From Hyphomicrobiales bacterium (GTDB lineage: Bacteria; Pseudomonadota; Alphaproteobacteria; Rhizobiales; Rhizobiaceae): a stretch of DNA of 52,366 bases. Each line of letters opens with the position of its first letter. Position 1 is the first letter of the stretch. The notes below the pieces were generated by a model. That model worked only from the letters and a program-made list of their open reading frames with translations. It searched no databases and was not told the DNA's origin. The position numbers and the translations under genes are program-made. Below are positions 7,593 to 15,885 of the stretch, piece after piece. Location of the stretch: positions 1 to 52,366 of the forward strand of contig UBTA01000034.1 in assembly GCA_900468065.1 (NCBI GenBank), in the 5' to 3' direction.

Positions 7593-7849
7593 TCAGCTTC
7601 CCACTGGTCTATAGCCTTTCACGCGCTTCTTGCGCGCCAATTCCAGGAAATGCGAAGCGGCCTCCTGTTCCGTTGGAAACACCTCGCTCTTCTCGCCCCC
7701 GCTGCTACCGATCCGATCCCAGCTGCGGATAACAGCTGTCTCGCCAAACAAGGTTGGCTGGATTACCGGGTGTAATAGCGCGCCATGTTCTTGCTCGTGT
7801 CGACGCGCTGGCCATAGTGGCCATAGAGCTGAAACCGATAGTGAAACAT
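7593..7849 (-). pseudogene. WGR domain protein, frameshifted
   Basis: The minus strand starts at the ATG at 7849 (MFHYRFQLYGHYGQRVDTS, then KNMARYYT) and hits a stop right after. One base later the next frame continues with PVIQPTLFGETAVIRSWDR, GGEKSEVFPTEQEAASHFLE and LARKKRVKGYRPV, a clear WGR domain: LFG-x-x-x-V-R-x-W-D-R-I-G, then a helix and KKRVKGY. Adding one C in the CCC run (GGG at 7768-7770 on the plus strand) joins the two parts. WGR domains are small nucleic-acid-associated domains, known from PARP proteins and from many short rhizobial plasmid proteins. About 85 residues when repaired. Confidence 0.8.
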
Positions 7850-7931
7850 GCCCCGAAGGATCGTCGATCCGCCGGTAGACGTCCAACGAGAGTTAGGCAC
7901 TACCGATTCATCTTCGTGATGATTGGAATGC

Positions 7932-9137
7932 CTAGCCCGGCGGCAGACGCGGCATCTCTCCGTCTTTGATCCGCCAGATCCAGGCATCAAGGTCGGAGCG
8001 TGCCGCGATCATGTCGCTCAGGACGGATTCGAACTGGTCGTCAGCCTCCGGTGGCACAAGATAGAGGGCCACCGGAACAGGGTCCGCCTCCAGCAGCGTG
8101 GCAATCGCCACCGGCTGTGAAGACGATAGATTGAACCGCAGCCCCTTCACGCTCTTGCGCCGCAGCTTGGTCAGCTTTTCAAGCACCCGTTCTTCATAGA
8201 CGCTTTCCACCGGCAGCCACTCTGCCGTTACCGTCATCAAGGCGATTTCGTTGATCATCGTTAGCCCGGATCCCGCCGCCCCGATCGTCATAATGGCCAT
8301 TAGACGGGAAACCTCATTGGCCTGCCACAGCTCCAACTGAGCACTGAAGCGCCTCTGCAACGACGTCCAGGCACGATCCTCCAGAAAAAGCGGAAATCCC
8401 GGCATATGTTTGATGACGACCTTGCGGCCGGATCGTGCCTCGCCGAACTCCTTGATTTCGCCCACCAGCAGCATCAGCCTTCTTGCCCCAGGCGCAGATG
8501 GGTGAAGTTCCGTCAGCGCCATTGCCCGGCGTTGCTCGATGGCCGTCTTGTCGTCTGCGTGGAACGGCTCGGGGACGAACAACCGGTCGACCAATGGTTC
8601 TCCCCGTACCGTCATCGTCCGTGCCGCTTCGACAAGATGGCTGCGAACATGCCACCAGTGTCGCTTCCCACGCCAAAGCGATGTCCATTCTGTCAATCCG
8701 CCCTCGTGCCAAAGGTAGTGCAGTAGCGCCCGCAACGAGAGTTTGCGGGCCTCGTTCTTCACCGTCTCCGGGGTCTGCGCATCATCTGTTACGGCCGCCG
8801 ACTGCGATCCCAGTTTCGTCATGGAGAAATCAAGCTTCAAGGCCGCGGCGCCAGTCGCGGCGTCAATCTGGATAGCGCTTCCGATCAAGGGCCCTAGCCC
8901 GGTCAGTTCATATGGGGGTTCATAGGAACCGCACTGCGGACCATGCGTTGCGCCGCTGAGGGGCATGCGCTTCACGACGTGCTGATCGGCAATCTGGGCA
9001 ACATACATGGGCACACCAGGTGTGCGGCAAAGGCATAAGGGGCGTATTTTCATCCCGTATGCGATCGCCAAGCGGTCGGGAAAATCCGCTGTCTGTTCTT
9101 CGACGATCTGATCTCCGATCCGAAATCTGCGCACCAC
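7932..9137 (-). CDS. DUF1173 family protein
   Basis: A 401-residue protein if started at the GTG at 9137, chosen because GGAGG lies just upstream and family similarity begins there (RRFRIGDQIVEEQTADF). The frame continues to 9245, but that addition is arginine-rich and unlike a protein start. A CxC segment (MKIRPLCLCRTPGVPMYVA) is followed by THGPQCGSYEPP, giving a conserved cysteine set that may bind metal; an aromatic run (LWRGKRHWWHVRSHL) and long beta/alpha stretches follow. DUF1173 is confined mostly to plasmids and islands of alphaproteobacteria and has no assigned function. It lies opposite the small genes at 9401 and before the partition genes. Confidence 0.8.
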   Translation of the reverse strand: MVRRFRIGDQIVEEQTADFPDRLAIAYGMKIRPLCLCRTPGVPMYVAQIADQHVVKRMPLSGATHGPQCGSYEPPYELTGLGPLIGSAIQIDAATGAAALKLDFSMTKLGSQSAAVTDDAQTPETVKNEARKLSLRALLHYLWHEGGLTEWTSLWRGKRHWWHVRSHLVEAARTMTVRGEPLVDRLFVPEPFHADDKTAIEQRRAMALTELHPSAPGARRLMLLVGEIKEFGEARSGRKVVIKHMPGFPLFLEDRAWTSLQRRFSAQLELWQANEVSRLMAIMTIGAAGSGLTMINEIALMTVTAEWLPVESVYEERVLEKLTKLRRKSVKGLRFNLSSSQPVAIATLLEADPVPVALYLVPPEADDQFESVLSDMIAARSDLDAWIWRIKDGEMPRLPPG

Positions 9138-9400
9138 GCCTTGCCTCCACAGTTTTGAACGGCTGCGCCGTTCATGGGGGCACACGAGACCAGAACCTGT
9201 CTGCTCAGTGCCGGTAATTATCTGCGAGGGAAGAAGCCGCTTCAAGGTCGCGCAGCCCCTCCAATTTTGCCTCCGCTGCGCTTCGACAAAATCGGTTCCT
9301 CCACGCGCCGGCTCCGCCGGTCGCTGAGGCGAACCTTGACCCGTCTCCTCCCCTCACAGCCGCGATGGCCATCTTCCACAAACGTCAAGGAGACGAAGAG

Positions 9401-9535
9401 ATGACCATCGAACAGCACATCGAAGAACTGCGCGCAGAACTCCGCAACACCCCGACTATCGAAGAGCGCCAGCAGATCGAGACGGAACTCAAGGCGGCAA
9501 TCGAAGAACTCACCGAAAAGGAGGTGCCCGACTGA
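9401..9535 (+). CDS. Very small acidic coiled-coil protein, 44 residues
   Basis: A 44-residue product (MTIEQHIEELRAELRNTPTI, then a Glu-rich helix ending EKEVPD) preceded by a strong ribosome binding site, CAAGGAGACGAAGAG. It is almost entirely a charged amphipathic helix with leucine/isoleucine every third or fourth residue, so a short coiled coil is likely. Short ORFs of this kind accompany plasmid backbone genes in rhizobia. Its function is unknown. The divergent gene is DUF1173, whose start lies about 260 bases away on the other strand. Confidence 0.6.
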   Translation: MTIEQHIEELRAELRNTPTIEERQQIETELKAAIEELTEKEVPD

Positions 9536-9594
9536 GGGCAGTGCCCTACTCTTCGAAGTGGACACGCCCGCGGTGCCATTTTTCGCTCACCCCG

Positions 9595-9975
9595 TCAGTA
9601 GCCGTTTTCGGCCAAGTAATAGCCCAGCGCCGCTTTCACCACGGCCGTCATCTTTAGATCGTTTTCCAGGGCCGCCCGCTGCAGACGCGCCTTCAAGTCA
9701 TAGTCCAGCGCAATGTTGACGAAGAATTTTACGTCGCGCTGCTTTGTGCGCTTCAAGTTTTTCAAGCTGTAGCGCACATCCTCCTGTGCAACAGCGCGGG
9801 CTTCGGCAGTCTCGCGCCGTTGTTGTTCGTTCGGCTTCGGTAGCATCGGTGCGACGTTTCCGTCTGTCGGTGCAGGAGCGGTGACCGCCGTAGTGTTAGG
9901 AGTCGCGGCCGGCTTAGCCTCCACCCTACGAGAGGCGATGGAGAAATCCTTCAGATCAAGCCCCATTTTGTTCAT
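9595..9975 (-). CDS. Small partner protein of ParA (probable partition/DNA-binding accessory)
   Basis: A 126-residue protein whose ATG overlaps the parA stop (ATGA), a strong sign of coupled translation and of joint action. Residues 1-45 are a flexible Ala/Pro/Thr-rich linker (KPAATPNTTAVTAPAPTDG). The C-terminal part, VKFFVNIALDYDLKARLQRA then ALENDLKMTAVVKAALGYYL, has the beta-strand plus two-helix layout of a ribbon-helix-helix DNA-binding domain, as in small ParB-equivalents such as ParG. It probably binds the centromere-like site or the promoter region upstream of parA. No ParB-type helix-turn-helix gene is seen nearby, so it may be the only partner. Confidence 0.6.
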   Translation of the reverse strand: MNKMGLDLKDFSIASRRVEAKPAATPNTTAVTAPAPTDGNVAPMLPKPNEQQRRETAEARAVAQEDVRYSLKNLKRTKQRDVKFFVNIALDYDLKARLQRAALENDLKMTAVVKAALGYYLAENGY

Positions 9976-10682
9976 GCCAAACCCTCAAAGCTGGTGGACG
10001 CGCGGCTCCGCTCGATCTCGTCGACCAGGGCATGAACCTCGACACGCGCTTTTCGGACCGGATCGGTCAGTTCCTGCATCTGCAGCGTTCCAAGCCCGTT
10101 TTGAATTTCACGATAGATGTTGCGCTCAAAAAGCTCGGTGTCGAGAAGCCGCGTGCGATACTCAGCAGCGACCAGACCGGCGACGAATGGCTTGATGTAG
10201 CGGTACGCTTCGAGGTTACGTCCTGGAACGGAGATGCGCGTCCGGACATTGAAATGCGAAATGTTCAAGCCGAGCTGGTCATTGATCTCGTTGACAGCCG
10301 CGACGGCTTGTCCCGCCGCCTCAAGTTCCTTGATTGCCGGCTGGATGGGGGAGATCACTAATTCCGAAGACCGGATGATCGTCGCCTGCAACGAGCTGTC
10401 AACGCCGGGCGCATCGATAATGACGACATTGAACGCACGGCCAAGATTGTCGATCGCCTGCTCGATCGACCGTTGCGTAGACGCAACCGTGACCTCGATA
10501 TTGTCGGGCGTGTTGCTTTTCTCTGCGCACAACGTCCACCAGCCCGAAAGATTTTGACGATTGTCCGCATCAATGAGGAGAACACGCTCACCGCGCAGCG
10601 CGTATTCGCCCGCGAGCAATGTCACAAGCGTCGTCTTTCCTGCTCCGCCTTTGTTGCTCACCGCCGCATAGGTTCTCGTCAT
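9972..10682 (-). CDS. parA: ParA family ATPase (VirC1-like)
   Basis: A 236-residue deviant-Walker P-loop ATPase. The start at 10682 (MTRTYAAVSNKGGAGKTTLV) puts the Walker A motif at residues 10-17; the frame extends upstream but without family similarity. Later motifs are RVLLIDADNRQNLSGWW (A') and VVIIDAPGVDSSL (Walker B). In this family ATP-dependent dimers on DNA move plasmids or DNA-protein complexes to the cell poles. VirC1 of Agrobacterium is a related protein that brings the relaxosome to the transfer machinery, so a role in partition, in relaxosome positioning, or in both fits its place opposite mobC and the relaxase. A perfect palindrome 132 bases upstream is a candidate operator. 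Confidence 0.85.
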   Translation of the reverse strand: MTRTYAAVSNKGGAGKTTLVTLLAGEYALRGERVLLIDADNRQNLSGWWTLCAEKSNTPDNIEVTVASTQRSIEQAIDNLGRAFNVVIIDAPGVDSSLQATIIRSSELVISPIQPAIKELEAAGQAVAAVNEINDQLGLNISHFNVRTRISVPGRNLEAYRYIKPFVAGLVAAEYRTRLLDTELFERNIYREIQNGLGTLQMQELTDPVRKARVEVHALVDEIERSRASTSFEGLA

Positions 10683-10813
10683 AAGTCGTTTCCGCATCGT
10701 GGTGATGATCGGTGCATCATGCATCGAATTTGCGGAGCGCCGCAAGCTAAAAATGAATGCATCGTGTTCATATGTTCGCGGCATAGGCTTTCGACATGCT
10801 GGCCTGATCGACA

Positions 10814-10833
10814 GTGTGGAATATATTCCACAC
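10814..10833. promoter_or_regulatory. 20-base perfect palindrome upstream of parA
   Basis: GTGTGGAATATATTCCACAC reads the same on both strands, centred 142 bases before the parA start. An AT-rich centre with GC-rich ends is typical of dimeric repressor sites, so it is a candidate operator or partition site for ParA or its RHH partner. Related TGCATC words also recur between it and parA (near 10708-10760). Confidence 0.5.
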
Positions 10834-11054
10834 CCGATAGACGCACGCCCCAAACACATTGAGGCAATGTAGCGAGTGGATATGGAACTACTTACTAAGC
10901 AGGTGTAATTACGGTGATTATGGGAAATGTTGCAAGTGCCTATGGAGTGAGCCTCTGGGGCCGGTCTTTCGGAAATGGTTCTGTTAGGATCGCGGTTGAG
11001 GCTGTCGAGTCTCCGAAGATCAAAAGAAACTCCAGACGCTGACTTGAAAATATG

Positions 11055-11112
11055 TTACCGAATCGGTACTGCTGTTTTTGGCAGGATACGCAAATTTGTG
11101 GTACAAATTGCT
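11055..11112 (-). other. Candidate oriT with nic site
   Basis: On the minus strand this reads an inverted repeat (AATTTGT-ACC-ACAAATT, 11093-11109), then TGCG and TATCCTGCC (11080-11088 on the plus strand as GGCAGGATA). TATCCTG is the nic core known for MOB-P oriTs such as RP4 and for VirD2 border cleavage, and in those an inverted repeat also lies just before the nicked position. A second tight palindrome (TACCGA-A-TCGGTA) lies at 11055-11067. The site is about 80 bases upstream of mobC and in the parA-mobC divergent region, where oriT usually lies. Found by reading only. Confidence 0.6.
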
Positions 11113-11169
11113 GACGATCGACGGACAAGCCGTCGATGTGGCCTGCGGCCGGCTTCATGGGGAGGTCCG

Positions 11170-11568
11170 ATGGATGCGTTTGCAGGCAATGTCCCGACGA
11201 GCGCGCGCAAGAGCAAAGTTCTCCATGCGCGTCTCAGCAAGTCTGAGTTCGAGCAGATCAGTCGCGCTGCAGAAGAGGCTGGGATGACGGTGTCGGGTTT
11301 TTTGCGGTCTCTCACCCTGGAGGGCGCTGGCGTGCGTCCCTTTCTCACCGACACGGATCGGGCGGTGCTTTCCCTGCTTCTGTCTGACGTCAAGGCGATC
11401 GGCGTCAATCTCAATCAGCTTGCGCGGGCTCGAAACAGGGGGGACGGGGGAAGGGCGCGAGAGGAAAAAGAAGTGATCTGTGATGTTCAGCGCGCGATCG
11501 CCATTGTGCTGTTTGAACTCCGGGCATTTGCCGAGTGCGGTGCGCGGCGTCGCGACGGGAGCGTGTAA
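11170..11568 (+). CDS. mobC: Mobilization accessory protein MobC (relaxosome RHH protein)
   Basis: A 132-residue protein beginning at 11170 after GGGGAGG. Residues 15-60 form a ribbon-helix-helix DNA-binding module (SKVLHARLSKSEFEQISRAA, then EEAGMTVSGFLRSLTLEGA), and residues about 75-90 have the GVNLNQLARARN motif common to MobC relaxosome proteins. MobC-type proteins bind oriT and help the relaxase open the DNA strands at the nic site. The stop overlaps the relaxase start (TAATG), so both are made together. The candidate oriT lies about 60-115 bases upstream. Confidence 0.85.
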   Translation: MDAFAGNVPTSARKSKVLHARLSKSEFEQISRAAEEAGMTVSGFLRSLTLEGAGVRPFLTDTDRAVLSLLLSDVKAIGVNLNQLARARNRGDGGRAREEKEVICDVQRAIAIVLFELRAFAECGARRRDGSV

Positions 11569-13943
11569 TGGAGATTTTCCTCGGCTCATTCACGGCTGAA
11601 TGGGAGCAACGCAAGGCGGCGTTTCTCCATGATCTAACGCTCGGGCGACGATCGCTACCGGCAGAGGAGGAGCGCCGCCGCCGGGGAGGTGGCGTCCCGC
11701 CGGCGGCGCCAGCCGGAATGGCAAAGCAACCGGGCTGTCAATTTCGGAGGGGAGGGGAAGATCGTCCGGCGCGTCACCGCCGTGCCGATCGGCCGATGCG
11801 TGCGCGCTTTGCCGGCCTTGCTTCGGGAAGTCAGCCGGCCGTCGTTAAGGTGGCGTCGTTTGGCGGCGGCTCGCGGTTGGGCGCGATGATCAACTATATC
11901 TCCCGCAACGGCGCAGTCCTGGTTGAGAATGAGCGTGGCGATCAGCGACGTGGCCGTGGTCAACAAGCCGCTGTCGGCGACGAGTGGGTCCACCTGATGA
12001 AAAATCGGGCCGAAAGCCGGGACATCGGCCTGTTCAAGATCTCCGTCGCCGATGCCGGGCGAGCTGACGACGATATCATTGAGCGCGCTCAGGTGATTGT
12101 GAAGCACGGATTGGGCGACCGCGCCTTTGTGTTCGCGGTGACCGCGCGCCCGGATGCGGGCGGGTTCGACATTGAGGGTGTGGTGGTGCTGAGAAGCGCC
12201 GGGGGTGAGCGATTGACGGCCGACGACGAGGCGGCGGCAATCGTGCAGGCGCGAATGGATCGGGCGGAGAGCGCCAAGGCGAGCGCGGCGTTTCGGTTTG
12301 CGGGCTATGGTAACGGCACGGACTACGGCACCAGCCAGGTGCGGTCGCTGGTGGTGGCGCACAAGGGCAGTGTCCAGGACGAGCAGGGGCGAGCGATTGC
12401 CGATGCCAAGCAAGCGGGCGATCTCGTTCAGCGCGAATGGCGGGACCATCTTCACAGCCGCAAGCCCCGTGACGTCATGCATCTGATCCTCTCGGCCCGG
12501 GCAGGTACCGACACCGCCGCATTTCAAAATGCTGCACGGGATTTCCTGGGCCAACAGTTCGTGGGCCACCGCTATGTGTTCTCACTTCACGAGGCCGCGA
12601 GCGACCCGAAGGCGGAGGCGGCAGGGGGGAAACGTCCGCACGTTCATATCCACGCCATCATCGCGATGCGTTCCGATGCTGGAGACCGGGTCGAGACAAC
12701 GATTCCAGCGTTTCGCCAGTGGCGTGTGACGATGGCCGAAAAGGCGCGCTCCCATGGCATTAATATGGAAATGACCGATCGCCGTGATCGGGCCAGCGCA
12801 CCCGCGTACTCGAAAAATCAGGTTCGTCCGGTGAACACGATCGGTCGTACCCGGCATGAGGGTACGAGCTCTGTGGCGGATCGGCGTTACACACAAAAGC
12901 GCGACGATCGACCCAGTTACCCGTCAACGACGCGCAGCCGGACCTATATGCACAAGGCACACGTTGAGTGGCAGGAAATGCGGCATTCTGGGGCGGCAAG
13001 GAGACAACAGGATTTCATCCAATCGCAGCTCGCCCGGCTCGATGATCGTCAAGCGCCGGTTGACGGGCGGCATCCTGCGCGCGAAGAGGCGATACATTCT
13101 AGCTCGCAATTCCGAAGACATTTGGTAAAGTTGGCCGATCTTGTTTCGGGGGGTGACAATATGCGCCACATGACGCGACCTGAATTCGAGGCTTATGAAA
13201 AGCGCGTCGAGACTGCCCTGTTGCTGGCACGAAAAGCCATACTGCCAGAGGAGCGCGAGGATTTCGAGGAGATCGCTCAAGCAGCACGCGAGCACGTCAA
13301 TGTTCGCCGTGAGATCGTTGAATTGCTGGAGGATCGAGCGGCGAGCAGGACTTCTAACCTCCGGTCTAGCGAACCGGGCAAGGGCGCGCCGCATTACGAC
13401 AAGCAATGGTGGGACGCCGCCGTAACGCGACACGGCCTCGCGGCGACTGACTCCGCAAACAAGGCGCTTGTCGATATCGAGCTTATACGAGAAGCGATCA
13501 AGCGGATCAATGAGGACGGTCCCAACGAAGTGTCGGCTTTGAAGAAAGAATTGGAAACACATATGGCCAAGGCGGCGGAACTTGCGTTGTCTGGAAACGG
13601 TATCGTTCGTGAGGCCGCGGAAATCGACGACGAATTGAAAACGACGCTGCAAATGCTTGAGCGCAATCGTCATAGGATTGAAGGCGCGAAAATGAACACG
13701 AGGGCGGACTTTGACGCGGCGGCCCGTGCCAGTCGCGACGCGTCCAACGGCGAGCAGTTGCAGATCCCAGCTGTCGATCGTGATATCCGAGCTCAAGAAA
13801 GTCTAATGGATAGCGCGTCACGACCAGACCCCGGGGATGTGATCGGCAGTCATCCCGCAAAACAGCGCGTCCCTCGCTTGGTCGAAATCCAACGCAAGGC
13901 GAACGAGCGGAATGAACGCGACCAGGATGATCGCGAACGATAG
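11568..13943 (+). CDS. Relaxase/mobilization nuclease (MOB-P-like)
   Basis: A 791-residue relaxase that should nick oriT, stay bound to the 5' end and lead the strand to a recipient. The likely catalytic tyrosine is Tyr110 in GAMINYISRNG, and the metal-binding three-histidine motif HVHIHAIIAM is at residues 358-362. Before it come HYxFSLHE-like (VGHRYVFSLHEAA) and DVMHLILSARAG segments seen in MOB-P enzymes. The first 90 residues are basic and low in complexity and may be a DNA-contact extension; the last 300 residues are helical and charged with no helicase or primase motif. The start overlaps the mobC stop. No type IV secretion genes are in the window, so it probably depends on another element's transfer apparatus. 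Confidence 0.85.
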   Translation: MEIFLGSFTAEWEQRKAAFLHDLTLGRRSLPAEEERRRRGGGVPPAAPAGMAKQPGCQFRRGGEDRPARHRRADRPMRARFAGLASGSQPAVVKVASFGGGSRLGAMINYISRNGAVLVENERGDQRRGRGQQAAVGDEWVHLMKNRAESRDIGLFKISVADAGRADDDIIERAQVIVKHGLGDRAFVFAVTARPDAGGFDIEGVVVLRSAGGERLTADDEAAAIVQARMDRAESAKASAAFRFAGYGNGTDYGTSQVRSLVVAHKGSVQDEQGRAIADAKQAGDLVQREWRDHLHSRKPRDVMHLILSARAGTDTAAFQNAARDFLGQQFVGHRYVFSLHEAASDPKAEAAGGKRPHVHIHAIIAMRSDAGDRVETTIPAFRQWRVTMAEKARSHGINMEMTDRRDRASAPAYSKNQVRPVNTIGRTRHEGTSSVADRRYTQKRDDRPSYPSTTRSRTYMHKAHVEWQEMRHSGAARRQQDFIQSQLARLDDRQAPVDGRHPAREEAIHSSSQFRRHLVKLADLVSGGDNMRHMTRPEFEAYEKRVETALLLARKAILPEEREDFEEIAQAAREHVNVRREIVELLEDRAASRTSNLRSSEPGKGAPHYDKQWWDAAVTRHGLAATDSANKALVDIELIREAIKRINEDGPNEVSALKKELETHMAKAAELALSGNGIVREAAEIDDELKTTLQMLERNRHRIEGAKMNTRADFDAAARASRDASNGEQLQIPAVDRDIRAQESLMDSASRPDPGDVIGSHPAKQRVPRLVEIQRKANERNERDQDDRER

Positions 13944-14015
13944 GAGAGGCTGTATGCGAGACGAGTGGCCGATTGTTGTGGTTGAGGAGGGCAGCAGCAA
14001 CGCGGGAAGGGCTAA

Positions 14016-14327
14016 GGTTGTCAACTCGTCATAAACTCCCTGAAGCACGCCTTTCCGGGACCTCCCGGCGGTAGGATGACGGTCAGCTATCAGGCGGCCG
14101 GCAACTGGGCGTTGTTCGTCGGGGATGGCGGCGTCGGCACGCCAAAAGAAGGCCAGGACGCGAAGGCCGGGCTTGGCACCAGCATTATCAAGCCGCTTGC
14201 TGCACAACTGGGTTCTACGATCTCGGGATCGGGCAATACACCCGGAACGCTGGTAACCCTGACAAGCACGGCGGCGGATGTGGCCGAGGGCAAGGCCAAG
14301 GATCACAAACAAGTCGGACGCTGGTGA
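14016..14327 (+). pseudogene. Histidine kinase ATPase-domain fragment (HWE/HisKA_2 type)
   Basis: From the stop at 14013-14015 an open frame reads QLVINSLKHAFPG, the N-box of a kinase ATP-binding domain, then SYQAAGNWALFVGDGGVG (G1 box) and AKAGLGTSIIKPLAAQLGS (G2 box), ending after VTLTSTAADVAEG. This is the C-terminal third of a sensor kinase of the HisKA_2/HWE kind. There is no start codon before the N-box, and the dimerisation/phosphoacceptor helix is absent, so it is an N-terminally truncated remnant just after the relaxase gene. The change N-W where N-D-W is usual also suggests drift. Confidence 0.75.
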
Positions 14328-14498
14328 GGCCGAGGCCGCGCGGGACAGAGACTTCGTAGTAAAGAAGGGGGTGACTGCGGCGACTTCCGTCCGCATCGCG
14401 TCGATCGATCCGCGCATGACACGGATTTCTGCGAAGGCAACGGTGTTACCCTCACGACTGAATCGAGCATTGGCCTACCAGTCGAGCGGATTTCAAAA

Positions 14499-14899
14499 AT
14501 GCCACTTCCTCAGAACACGATTATTGCCGTTGCCGATGGCGAGAAGCTTGTTCTTCAAAACGAAGGCAATGCCGCAAATGTGAAGTTGAAAGCGATACCG
14601 GCTGCGGAAGTCGATAACTCGAAAATCTCCTCGGGCGGTCGCCATACCAGCAGCTCCGCAAACCCGGACGACAGCCAGCAAACGAGGACGGCTTCAGCTT
14701 CAGCGTCGCGGATATGTTGAACAAGCAGGTTCTTGAAGGCAATATCAAAAGCCTTGTCATCGTGGGAGCACCACCCACACTGGGCGAGATGCGCAAGAGC
14801 TACCACAACTCCCTGTCTGAAGTTCTGATAGGGGAGTTGGATAAGGACCTCACGGGGCACTCGCTGCAGGATATTGAAAAGGCACGTGCCGCCGCCTGA
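14499..14899 (+). pseudogene. Host-attachment family protein, frameshifted
   Basis: Frame 1 from the ATG at 14499 gives MPLPQNTIIAVADGEKLVLQ, and continues to GGRHTSSSANPDDSQQ; frame 2 continues as NEDGFSFSVADMLNKQVLEG, IKSLVIVGAPPTLGEMRKSY and LIGELDKDLTGHSLQDIEKA. Together they form a complete protein of about 134 residues of the family annotated as required for attachment to host cells, common in Rhizobium and Agrobacterium. The two parts join if one A is added in the AAA run at 14680-14682. The family belongs to a fold related to eRF1/baeRF-type RNA-binding domains; its direct function is not settled. No obvious ribosome binding site precedes the ATG. Confidence 0.85.
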
Positions 14900-15073
14900 G
14901 AAGCCCGACAAATTCATGTCCTCCGGCCTTCAAGGCGCTTCTGGAAGATGAGCGCCGGTTGACCGTTCGAGTCCCTTCAAGGCCAGGAAAACCGAACCGC
15001 ATTACGCTCGAACGGTGTGGCTGAGGTTTAACTCCAACCAGCCGCGCTTTTGCTTCACCCCGGTTGAGCGAAC

Positions 15074-15808
15074 CTAGACATGCGCCTCGCCGAAGGCAAA
15101 TTCGCCATCATCCGGCTCATTGTAAAGCGACGCAAAAAAGACAGCCGCATAGAGCACTCCCACTAAGGTCAATACGATCCACCCCGCAACGGGCCCAAGA
15201 GCTGCGTTATTGATGAGGTCACTCCATTGGCTGACAACCTGTGCATTCGTATCGTCAGGAAGCAGTACCGGTGAGGAGATTTTCAAACCCCATGCCAAGA
15301 TCAAGATGAGATACATCCAGCAGTAGTTCCGCCGAATGCGCCGAATGAGCGCCTCTCGGTAGCTGATGAGGAAGGTCGGCTTGCGAAGGCTTTGGGCGAT
15401 TGCGGCCGCCCAATCCGAATTCAGCTCAGCCTGCGGACTTAGGACCTGCGCGAAGTAGTAACGCTCCAGCTGCCGCACTCGCCCCCTGTAGATGTCAAAG
15501 AATCGGTAGCGGCGGGCTTCAATGATCAAGAGCAATGATACGAGCAGCATCCCGAACAGAATGACGCCGTGGTGAGAACTCGGCGTTGATAATGAGATAG
15601 ACAGCAAAGCCGCAACAACGGTTATTGCCCAATTCGAAGTCCGGTCTAAGCGATCTCGCCAACCCGTCATTCGGCCCATCTCACCGCGGTAATAGTGGAT
15701 GACGGCGTTGACTTTTTCGGATGAGGTTGTCGGAAGGGGAGGGCCAACCCGGTCTCCCGCCGCCTGTTCGCCCTTTGGCTTTTGATTTAGTCCAATTAGA
15801 GGTTCCAC
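15074..15808 (-). CDS. DUF2270 membrane protein
   Basis: A 244-residue protein, started here at the GTG at 15808 because AAGGAG lies eight bases upstream; the longer frame to 16012 runs into the SLC13 gene. After a polar N-terminus come the DUF2270 hallmarks VNAVIHYYRGEMGRMTGWRD, RRYRFFDIYRGRVRQLERYY and SYREALIRRIRRNYCWMYL. Four hydrophobic segments are visible (about residues 60-75, 80-95, 165-180 and 215-230). The family is uncharacterised and widespread in alphaproteobacteria. It is downstream of the SLC13 permease by about 80 bases on the same strand, so co-transcription is likely. Confidence 0.8.
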   Translation of the reverse strand: MEPLIGLNQKPKGEQAAGDRVGPPLPTTSSEKVNAVIHYYRGEMGRMTGWRDRLDRTSNWAITVVAALLSISLSTPSSHHGVILFGMLLVSLLLIIEARRYRFFDIYRGRVRQLERYYFAQVLSPQAELNSDWAAAIAQSLRKPTFLISYREALIRRIRRNYCWMYLILILAWGLKISSPVLLPDDTNAQVVSQWSDLINNAALGPVAGWIVLTLVGVLYAAVFFASLYNEPDDGEFAFGEAHV

Positions 15809-15885
15809 ATGTGTTCTCCTTCGATGCCGGCACGGGCCTGAAACGACAGAGCTAAGGCCTGCGTCCAACGTGAAGTATCGTCCTG

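Noticed and set aside
9595..10682. Treating parA and its partner as a repABC cassette
   Set aside because: No RepC or RepB-type gene and no antisense RNA gene beside them; the ATPase is short and VirC1-like.
11655..12569. Long minus-strand frame opposite the relaxase
   Set aside because: The plus-strand relaxase carries conserved motifs and a coupled start; the minus frame has none.
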